Shown: positions 13,301 through 22,584 of the stretch, one piece after another
Layout of the letters: each line of letters begins with the position of its first letter
Position numbering within the stretch: the stretch's first letter is position 1
Source of the DNA: Symbiodinium natans
Taxonomy: Eukaryota; Sar; Dinophyceae; Suessiales; Symbiodiniaceae
Reading direction: 5' to 3'
Assembly: GCA_905221605.1 (NCBI GenBank)
Contig: CAJNDS010002442.1
Span: forward strand, 361,879 to 425,878
DNA length: 64,000 nucleotides
Notes under the pieces: model-generated
Seen by the model: the letters and a program-made list of their open reading frames with translations, nothing else
Told to the model about the DNA's origin: nothing
Databases searched by the model: none
Translations under genes and position numbers: made by a program

Positions 13301-14015
13301 GATACATTTCGGACTTCGTAGTTTGAACGTCCATCCCACCGGCTTGTTCGTTTAAGTCGTGGCTCGCATTTCCGAAGCCGTCCCCTTGCGAAGGTTTACT
13401 ACGGGCCCTCCATGCGCCTCCGCAACTGGCTGTCCATGGAGCCCTGGGAGGCAGAAAGTGCCCACAGTCACCCGCACTCACCTGCTGCAGTAGTACAGCA
13501 ATGCATTTTCTTCAGGTGGTGCAGCGTGCCGCAGTGGAAGCCCAACTCAAGGCCGGTTTCGGTCATGCCGGTGTGGGGTTTGGAGGGCAGGGTTTACAGG
13601 GTCTAGGGTGTAGAGGGTTCATAGGGCTTAGGGGTTTATTCTGGGTTTCGATGGTAGTTCCCTACTGCTTGGCAGGTGCAAGTGGTTGAAGGCGTCCTCC
13701 AGCGCAGCTACCCACCCAGAGTGGCTGTAAGTGCTGAAGGCGGGAGCAGTTGGCCCTGGGCTTTCCCGTTTTTTTTCCATCTTCCGCGCACGTCAGCTTC
13801 CATTCCTGGCCAGGTCGTGCGGAGTTCCGCTTCCACGTACCCGAGGGGTACCCAGGACGGCCCACTTGCCTGTTAAGTCAGAAGACACCGAGACACCAAG
13901 ACACAGTCACTCAGAGAGTTCTCATGGAAGGCCTGATGCCCCTGACCATCGCGGGCATCTCCAATGGAGGGGGCCGCCTCTGCATCTGGGACGACGGCTG
14001 CAAAGAGCTGGGGGA
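10343..14015 (+). CDS. unrecognised large spliced gene B
   Basis: A series of plus-strand exon-like blocks shares one character. Approximate positions: 10343-10390, 10480-10570, 10626-10698 (Cys-rich, RPFLVCKMDEPKCTCQKD), 11219-11275, 11358-11690, 11755-11825, 11834-11896, 12217-12298, 12668-12772, 12811-12850, 13113-13170, 13393-13460, 13516-13555, 13677-13725, 13818-13860 and 13921-14010. The longest (11358-11690) reads about 110 residues with several N-x-T sequons (NVTVTH, NATYTG, NVTYRR), which suggests a secreted or lumenal protein. Later blocks include RHLHSFRYEVLKNVTYRRLA, FEADRYAHRGLVVRRW, FAFSVIGSRQWGEATPTLG, ADLELLLYPKTEEAP, KVYYGPSMRLRNWLSMEPWE and PLTIAGISNGGGRLCIWDDG. Most blocks are preceded by AG and start with G. 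I do not recognise the family. Exon borders are estimates and not all junction phases were checked, so two adjacent genes are possible. Confidence 0.5.
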
Positions 14016-14149
14016 AGGCCGGGAAGCAGCTCAAATCAGCTCAAGTCTCTATGGTGTTAGGCCTTCGGCTGTTTTCGCCTGATCTCGGGGGTAGAGGGTT
14101 TTTGGGTGGTTGTCTGTTTGGCTTGAGGAACGTTCGCACGATATTCACA

Positions 14150-14490
14150 CATTATTGTTATTGAGGATTTGGCGGGGGCAGTTTAGGACGTTTTTTTGCC
14201 TTGACAAATTACATTATTAACTTGACTTTGAGGTTGGATCAATAGTTTAATTGTAATGCGGCCCAAAGAAGAACCAGAAATGAGGGCCGCTAATTGCATT
14301 TCATGGGCCATTCTTATGCTTAGTTTATATGGCCCAATATTTTCATACTTAGTCCGCATGCCAAAAGACCACGCAATATAATATTATGCGTGCGGTAAAC
14401 ACGTCAATGTGATATTATTACTCACACGGCCCAGTGGTATGAAGGGCCGTTAATAGTATTAAGGGCCGTTAAGATCGTATCTGGGCCTTC
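14150..14490. other. AT-rich island with GGCCC/GGGCC repeats
   Basis: About 340 bp are strikingly AT-rich against GC-rich surroundings. The stretch carries repeated GGCCC and GGGCC words, two direct copies of AAGGGCCGTTAA (about 14436 and 14461), and a near-palindromic ATATAATATTAT core near 14377-14390. No open frame of note. It could be a small transposable element or a promoter-type island; nothing proves either. Confidence 0.5.
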
Positions 14491-16700
14491 ATTCGTAATC
14501 TTCTTGACGCCCTGAGGTGGCGAATTCCAAACGGACTACATCCCAGGAGAAGGTTTTGCACACACATTCAGCCACTGAGCCTGCAAGAGGTGTGCAAGAG
14601 GTCGCGGCTTTGCGGCTTTCCGTCATTCCCCGCAGTGCAAAGGGGGTGCTTGCGCAAAGCTCCCGAGGTTTGATGCCAGCCGAGTTTGGTTCTGAAAGGC
14701 TTTTCATCTTCGAAGAGGTCTGCCTGACGTAAGTCTTCCCGTGGAGGCCTTCGTCCTAGCAGAGCCTTTTTTCAAGCCCTTTGGGAAGTTAAGCTGGGTG
14801 TTTGCCTGCAGAGGCTTGTGGAATCCGAGCGTAACAAGTACCGTGAGGCCACAATGCGGCAGACTCTGGGTTTCAGGGCGGCGTGGCGCGTGAGTTGATG
14901 CGTAGCCGGCGTAGCTGGAAACTCTGCAGCGCGCACATTCGTGGGGCATCTGGCAACAGAAGAATGAATCTGGCCTTCTTTTGCATGTTCTTTGAAGAGT
15001 TCTATCTGTCGCCAGGGTACTTGTGGCTGCTCGGTGCCGTCGAAGGTTGCGCAGCCAGTTTGTTGTGCAATGGCAGACTTTTCCTCATGCAGATGCCATG
15101 GCAGGACACTGGCCGCTGAAATCGTGATCGCGAAATGGCACGACAAGTATGCCGGGCGGATGACGCTGCATTGACATCGATGTCGGGAACATTCGGGAAT
15201 TGGGTGGGAACCCCATCCAGGAAATGGACGCGTGTGGAGCACTGTTAGCACGCCGGATGATTGGGTGTGCCTGGGCAGAAGGAAGAGCTTCTTTAAAATG
15301 TGATGCGACGAGTCGTGCATGGCCCTGTGCAGCCGTTATGAGACTCGACGCAGCAGATGGTTGATTGCTTCGACTTCCTCTTCTATCATGAATAGAAACT
15401 GGATAGTGCAGCGTTGTTTGGCTGCAGAGTCTCATTGCGGGGAAGATATCACGAAAGCCAGCGTAGAGTGTCTGTCGTTTCTATCTGCATTGGCAGCACT
15501 GTCGCCGACATACTTTCACGGGGAGTCCCATGGTGGAGTCCCCCGCCTTGCCACCTGTCAAAGCAACGTCTCAAGGAGGTCACAACGTGATGCCAAAAGA
15601 GAGCTTTCGTACGATTCGTACCAGTTGTATCAGTTGTTTGCCCCCGCTGTCCGAAAAGGCCATTGAAGGGGCCTGCACTCGACGCAGCAAGGCAACTCAA
15701 CCCCCACAGTCCAGAAGCTCGGCAGAAACAGCAACGCACGGCTGAACTATTGGTAGGGCTAAAAGCAGCTAGACACAAACACGCTCAGTATCAGACTTCC
15801 TTCCCCGCGTGCCTCGGACTCGTGACCGCTGCCATGACCTGGGCCTTGGCCGCGACCGCGCCGAACTCAGCTTTACTTTTCTTGGCCCTTCAGTGTCTTT
15901 CAAGGAGTTGTGGCTCTTGCTGCCATGAGCATTCGTGGGTGGGCTTGTGTTGAAGCAAGCCCTTTTCTCCTTCCGACCTCAACCCTGAGGCGGCTGAAGC
16001 CGCACGGGTCTCGCGGCTTTGCCGGCTGCTGCCAAGGACGCCATGCTTTCCAGAGACAGCGCATGCAACCGGCACCTGCAACCGGTGTTGACGTAGACGT
16101 CTTGATTTGTCTTGCAATGCTTTGTGCAGCTCCATTCGCGCAGGCTGGGGTGTCTGCAACCTCACAGCAGAGGCAGCATGTGCTTTGGCGCCATGTTGCT
16201 CTGTGAGTTGTCGTATCGGTGGTTGGAGTCACACGTGCTAGTTCGGTGCAGCTGCCTTCAAATCTGAAAAGTGGCAGCTGATATGATCGGTTCTCTGAAT
16301 GGTTGTCCTCTTCTTGAGCTCCCTGAATATACAGGGCCTTGGTATAACAGGGGCCTCCCCCAAAAGGATGAGTCTTTTTGGAGATCCGTCCATTCGGGTG
16401 CAGGCTTCTTGGGTGCAGCGAGCACACAAGAGGTTGCGCACCCAGCTTGGGAGTCTGTCCGGATGCTCTGGAGCCTCAGCTTTGCTCGCCTTCTGCTTAG
16501 CCAAAACCCACAGCTTTTAATCCCGTAGAAGAATAACATAACAATGCTACAATGTAGTAATACAATCGTATAATAATGTAAGAATGTAGGAATAGCAATA
16601 AAACCTAGGCATTGTAATACAGCCACATCATAAAATCACAATATCAAACGGAAATAATCTAGAAATATACTAATGTAGTATATGATAACAACATTAAAGC
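14491..16700. other. no supportable gene; AT-rich end
   Basis: Open frames on both strands overlap each other and lack motifs, and none reads as a plausible exon series. The last 185 bases (about 16516-16700) are AT-rich with many ATGTAG/ATAATG words. I see no RNA gene. Confidence 0.4.
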
Positions 16701-16710
16701 TCATCCGGTG

Positions 16711-18360
16711 CTCTCCCCAAGGCCTATGGCCGCTACCTCACCGCGGCCGAGCCCCCCAGGCTTCCGGCATCCGGCATTCTTCGTTCAGGGGTTCAAAAGG
16801 CTCAGCTTCGGGGATTTTGGGGTTTCGGGGCCCGGAAGGCTTTCGGGGCCATGGCCGAAGGTCTTCACCTCCCGGAAACATGCATGCTCACGCCGTAACC
16901 TAATCCCGCAACCCTCTCAACCTAAGCTCCACGACGATTCGTTTCCTGTCGCGCCTCGGAGGCTGCTGCGGCCAGCCGTCGGAGCTCTTGGAGCTCTTCC
17001 TCAGGCCAGTGCGGCCGGTGCGGGACATGGCGCAGCTTGGCTAAAGAGGGATACGAAAGGACCTGCAAGGGGTGAGAGTTGAAGCCTTCTCCACTCACAT
17101 GTGTGGGTCACTCCGAACTTCTGGTGTTTCTGGGGTACAGTCCCTAAACCTTGGGTTTCGGGGGTTTGCAACCAGAGTGGCCCACTGTGCTCACGCTGGT
17201 TATGCGATGGTATGCTACTTGGCTATAGAATGCCTAGACTAGAAGAGCCAGTTTAAGGATACCTCTCCAAGGAGTTTTCTGGTGCTTGTCCGACGGCTCT
17301 CAAAAGCTCTCTCTCTCTCTGGGCTTCCGGACCGTACCTGCTTGGGCTCTTGAGCCTCGGAGTCGGTCTTTACCGAAGAGCCCGAGGAGATTGTATCATC
17401 ATGAGCCATCCATGTTAGAACACATTGACACTTTGTGACCTATGGCATTTTTGTTTGGTGGCTTGGGCCAGGGGGCACTGAACGGAGCCCACACCACAGC
17501 GCACGCCTTGCGTGCTCGTGTGCGGAAGATTTAGCAGAACCTCAACCTCTACCCTAAACCCTAAACCCTAACCCTAAACCCTAACCCTAGACCCTAAACC
17601 CTAACCCCAGGTGTTGGGACCGATGGTGCAGCAGGCGCCAGAAGAGGGGAACGGACCGTTCCAATTTGAGCTTGGCGTTGAGGATTTCGGGTGAATGAAA
17701 GTCCTGCTTTCAGGTGCCTCTTTTGTGATTGACACTGAATGAAAGAACACCCGTTGAGTTTAGCCTGCAGAGAGGTGCGGTTTGCAGGGCGAAAATTGGG
17801 CATCAAGCAAAAGCGGAAGAATGTCTTGCTGCCACGCTTGGAGTTGAATGTCCTGTTTCGAGAGCGAGGGATAGCCAGGGATAGCGAGGGCCAGGGGATA
17901 GAATCAAATGAACAGTCTGAAATGAGGACGCACAGAGAGACACAACGACACACCCTCTGATAAAAGTCAAAGTCGAGTAGGTCTAAGTTTTCGCTGCGCA
18001 GCTGATCGGGTCGTTGTTCAATGTGGCGTTCTAAGCCGATTTTCCCAAACCCACGACCAAACCCAAGACTCGTGTGGAGTTGCCTTGACAACCTTGTGGC
18101 CCAAGTGAGTGTCGGTTGGGGAGTTTCTGTCTTCGCAAGTCCCCGTTTCATATACTGGATCAAAACCATGCCTGCGCAACCCCAGAAGCATTCCAAGAGC
18201 TCCCCAGATACACAAGTGTCTATCTGCCTCTCCCTCTGCTGTTTCCTTTCTGTCTCTCCCTCTCTCCCTCTCCCTTTCTGGACGACTTTCTGAAGAGTAT
18301 GTGGCTGGATGTGGAGCTGAAAGCTGTGAAGGCCATGAACTCCCACTGCCCTGAATTCTC
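16711..18360 (+). CDS. unrecognised exon cluster C
   Basis: Four plus-strand blocks read as protein. About 16711-16755 gives GALPKAYGRYLTAAE. About 16943-17042 gives FLSRLGGCCGQPSELLELFL, continues to DMAQLG and then stops. 17611-17694 gives VLGPMVQQAPEEGNGPFQFE, continues to GVEDFG and then stops. About 18292-18360 gives MWLDVELKAVKAMNSHCPEF. The third starts directly after CCCCAG, and the polypyrimidine position of that acceptor is filled by a CCCTAAA array. Two blocks end in stop codons, so they may be last exons of different genes or run past unseen donors. Phases were not chained and no family is recognised. Confidence 0.35.
17551..17608. repeat. CCCTAAA array abutting a splice acceptor
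   Basis: Seven to eight CCCTAAA or CCCTAA units end directly at CCCCAG, after which a plausible exon starts (17611). The heptamers occupy the place of a polypyrimidine tract. Confidence 0.85.
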
Positions 18361-21023
18361 AGGTCGTGTGCACCTTCCTCCGTTTTCGGTGTTTTTTTTT
18401 GGTGTTGAGTTTTATCGTTTTCAAGTCCCATGGTCTAGTCTATCATTCTCGCTGGCAGTTTAGGCTTCCAGAGCTTGGTCCCAAGCAGGGATGGGTCAGG
18501 GATGAGGAGCAAACTATCTCCATGAACCAGCGTTGACAGTCACTTGCTTTGCGCCCTCCCAGGTGAATCTTTTGAGTGGGTTGCTAAAGATTGTTGGTTC
18601 GATTTGGTGTTTTTCCGCTGAAAGCTACTCTAAACTTAAACCCTAATACCTGAACCCTAACTTCTTACTAGTACCCCAAACTTCCCTGCTCTACACAACA
18701 GCCTCAGTAGCACAATGCCTTGAACTCTCTTTCAAGAATGCCCCTCAAACCCTAAACCCCCAGAAGCTTGTCTTGCACCGAAATCCCCAAACTTGAACCA
18801 TAAACTCAAAATGCTCTGGGCCAGGCCCGAACGAGGACGGTGCATCAAAAGGCCATCGGATTCACATCCCTGAGTTTGTAGAGGTTCGGGTTTTTACATG
18901 GCTTTGCTGCAGAGTTTAGCTGTTGACGTTTTGGGGGAGATTTCGGGGGCCTTGCACAGGGTTGCTCCAGGTCGCGTGTCAATACAGAAAGAAGCCGACC
19001 AGTCCACCCGCAACTCTTGCGGATTGTTCTATAACTGTACTTATAACCATATTAAGGCACTTAAGGGGCTTATAAGTGGGTTATAAGTACAGTTATAAGT
19101 AGTTACTAAGTACCTTGAACCTCCAAGTAGAGACTCTGCAAATCTTGATGCCTTAGCCGGTGCAGGGCCTGGGAAAGCGCATGGAGATGTATTGGCCGCA
19201 GAAAGACATGCACCGGACTAGGATACCTATGTGATGCCCTCAGATCAAGCAGTTTGCAGCGCAAATGTCTCTGTTCACGTTTAGTGATGTGGTGTCTTAC
19301 GCGCGGCATTGTTGCGTGCTTGTTGCGCGTCCTCGTATTCGCCCGATCGGTGGGGCTTCGGAGGTATGAGAACAGCAGGCGCCATGCCGGGATCCTGGAC
19401 CAGTCTTCGGAGCTTTATGTTCGGAAACGGTGCATGGACCTTGAGTGGTAGATTTTTTTCGAAAGAAGGTGATATGGGACCACCGCATGCAGAGATGGAT
19501 GGTTCGTTGCTCAGCCAGTGCGGTGCAGACTCGGCGATTTTTTTTTCTTTCTCTCTCTCTCTCTCTTCGAGTCAGAGCTTGCGAGCTTGCTGCGAGGTGA
19601 TGTGGTACAGACATGGCATCCAGGCAGCCGCGGCAGCTTTGCAGTTGTCCATCTCATCCCTGTTCCGCGCAGACCTTTTCCCGCCGAGCGATGTGTCGTT
19701 TTTCTCCGCTCCGTGCTATGTGGAGCTCCATGGTGGGGCCTGACACACCGATGCGGGAGCGTGCGCTGCAGCTCGCACGGGCGTTGTATGGGTGCTGGGA
19801 GACCGGGGCCTTGCCTGCCGGAAGCACGGGACTACGCGGGTCAGGAGAGCTGTGGGACAAACCTCACTTCCGGACTCCTCGTCCTTCTTCTTGTTGCCTG
19901 GTTACTTGATATGATTTGTGTGAATTGTGCTATGTTGTGCTGCAACAGCAGCACAGCCCTTTGTGGAAGGTTTTTCGCTGGTTCAGCGGCCGGAAAGGCA
20001 AGTTCGAGCAAGGCGCGACATAAAAGGTGCCTTAGTTCCAGGTCCTGAGGTCAACACTGACACCAGACTGCCACGCCAAATTGTAGTGATCGTTCTAGCA
20101 AACACGGCAGCGGCTTTGGTGCAGAAGCTTTCCGGATCTCAGGAGTGAGTACTAGTCACTCCCAAGAATCCTTGCGACGGTCTTGGTATCAGAGTTGAGG
20201 GTTCATTGGGTTCATTGGAACCTCCGGACACGGCAGAGGGCGCACGCGTGCCATCCTCTTCTACCAGCAGCTGCGGAATGCCGGTGCGGGCACTCAGTTG
20301 ATCTCAGAGGCGTGCTGTGGCGTGGGGATGTGTGGGGTGTCTTCGGTTGCAGTCCGACCCAGGGAAGCTGGGAAGCCCGAAGCCGGACCAGTGTCGCAGC
20401 GGTGTTCGTGGTGTCTTCTTCGATAAGGAGGCTCCCAACACTCCGCAGCTCAAAACATCTGCCACCCGCTTGGCTGTCGAGATCCGTTGAGGAGAAGTCG
20501 TGGGTGGCGCGTTGGAGCAATTGCGGCATGAAGACCTACGCCATGTTCAGCACTGAGGCACCCAGAGTTGTGCTGCCCATGTGCTGGTTCTCAGAAAGGG
20601 TTCTTTGATGTGGTCTGGAGCTTTGTTTGTTGACTTCAAGACCCCTGTTTGGCAAACTCCTGCTGCTCCTGATCGGTTGTGCGACGTGAGCCTTGCGTGC
20701 GAGCCGCAAAGAAAGGGTGAGATGGACGGGGTCAGAGCGGACACCCTGAACCCCCCGGCGCCGGGAAGGTTCTCGAAAGAAAGGAGCCAGGAAGCACGAC
20801 GTAAAACAGTTGGTCACCATCAACGCGAACAGTCGCCACTTGCAAGGGCGGCGCCAGCACCAGGATGCACAAGTCCAACTCAGCTTGCATGAGGAAGGTG
20901 ATAGGATTCCTGACAAGACACTTAGGCGGGGTTCTGGGTTCTTCGTGCGGGGTTGGGGGGGGGGGGTGGGGGCTGTAAGGATGTAAGGGAAGAAGAAAGC
21001 CGAAGAATCGCCAGCTTGTGCAG
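18361..21023. other. no supportable gene; inverted repeat inside
   Basis: Short CCCTAAA-like words occur at about 18643-18660 and 18748-18760, a CT tract at 19541-19562, and a G-rich run at 20955-20975. The long frames on both strands (for example 19518-20048 plus and 20536-21198 minus) have shifting composition and no motif. The one clear structure is the hairpin annotated at 19030-19097. Confidence 0.4.
19030..19097. repeat. perfect 19-bp inverted repeat (hairpin)
   Basis: The 19 bases at 19030-19048 (TATAACTGTACTTATAACC) are the exact reverse complement of 19079-19097. A 30-nt loop between them itself contains a weaker inverted pair (CACTTAA and TTATAAGTG). The DNA is AT-rich. This could be the core of a small foldback transposon or an RNA hairpin. 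No terminal repeats or target duplication were identified around it. Confidence 0.9.
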
Positions 21024-21092
21024 GAGCTTGGCTTTCGCAAAGCCTACGAGGAAGCCATCCGCGTTCGAGTGCAGAGCGTGCGCCATCTGCAG
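21024..21092 (+). CDS. possible single exon, unknown protein
   Basis: After TGTGCAG a 69-nt block starting with G reads ELGFRKAYEEAIRVRVQSVR and ends HLQ, an amphipathic helix-like segment. The following bases do not give a standard donor at once, so its right border is uncertain. A second frame just downstream reads GLFLELYGVRHGE. No family is recognised. Confidence 0.28.
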
Positions 21093-22584
21093 TCCTCCGC
21101 ACAAGCATGGCCTTTTTCTGGAGCTTTATGGCGTTCGGCATGGAGAGGTACGACAAAACCATCAGTTCATGCCGGATCCCCAGTAGAGTTTGATGCACCT
21201 TTGCAGCTGCCTAGCAATGTTGCCGCCAGGTTTCAGCGGACACGATGGAAAGGCCAAAGAAGACCGCTCGGACAGCCACACACCTGACACCTTGCGAGCC
21301 GAGTCGTATGGCCCTTCACAGCCAGTAGACCTCACTTATAGCAGTATGCTATCTGCCATACTATGTCACATGATGTGCTCCGTACGCCGTCGAGCGGCTC
21401 GCCTGTTGCCGCTGACATGGCCCTGAGATGCCCTGAGCCTTGTCCCTCGCTGAGAAAAAGCAGTTCGTACGCAAGGGGACAGGGCAGTGCCACGAAGCAA
21501 GTAACCTGGAGTTGGAGTTTGCAAGATTGGTGGCAGAATGCGGTGTGTCATGGGCAGCATAGCAACTGCAAAACCCGCGCTCGATGTCTACAGTCTACAG
21601 ACCGTTCATGTGCCTGGCTGTCAGCGTTCGCAGAGTGAAGACTTATGAACTTCTGCGCGTCCTAATGGAAGGCGCAAAGCAGATGCACATCATGAGGTTC
21701 TGCGGTGGATTAGACTTATAGTTCCCGCAAGCCGCGGAGACCGGAGCTCCCGGACGTACTTACATGATTTTACATGGCTACTACATGCAAGCTTAGGGCT
21801 TCGTCTTTTGGGCTGTTTTAGCCTGAGACTTCGTCATGGCCCTGGCATGTCAATCGCTGGATCTTCCGGAGGAGCGCACGTCGCCTTGCAATCCAGACAG
21901 CCAAGTTCACATGGTGCGAACCGCCCGTATCATCCTGAGAGGACAGCCAGCCGCATAGTGATGAGGAGCCGCAGGCTGGCACTGGTACGCCAGAGGTTCC
22001 TTTACAAACCCTTGAAGCTCGAAGGGTGCCCGCCGCAGTACAGTAGGAGCATCGACTACGCAGGCTCAAACTATTCAATGGATCGAGGATGTTTTACTAA
22101 AACACATGGACACTGTCACCAATACTCTGGTAGTGCAAGCCGCCAGCATTGTTTAGACTCACGACGCTATCCTTGCCGGGACGCTGCCGGTCCCTCTACT
22201 TTTTTCGGATCTCTGGGTGACCCTTAAGGCCTCCTAGGACGCGCGGACGCGCCATGCGGCGTTGCGTGGCTCTCGCGGCCTGCACTTCGGCCATGGGCTA
22301 CTCCTTCGAAAGCTGATCGGTCGCAGAAGAAAGGCACAGCTCTCTGTGATTGAGCTTATGCCGTCTGTGAGTTGAGGCCACGTGGGCTGCAGCTACTCCC
22401 ACATCTATCCGGAGCAGCAGCCAAGAGTCAAGCGAGATTGTTGCCTCACCAGTGATTCGTGACATTTCCTCCTTGCAGGGAGGCAAGGCTAGCTACGTAG
22501 CTGGAAGCAAGAGCTGCTTGTATTCACATCGAACTAGTGAGGGTCAACCTGTGTCGACGTGACATTGCATCGCGGCAGTGGAAG
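21093..22584. other. no supportable gene
   Basis: Open frames are short and overlap on both strands. The part next to 22585 probably holds the promoter, untranslated leader or an earlier intron of the CBM9-like gene. No leader-acceptor site can be picked with confidence. Confidence 0.35.

Noticed and set aside
17594-18346. 250-codon minus-strand frame
   Set aside because: No motif, composition changes along its length, and it overlaps better plus-strand exon candidates at 17611 and 18292.
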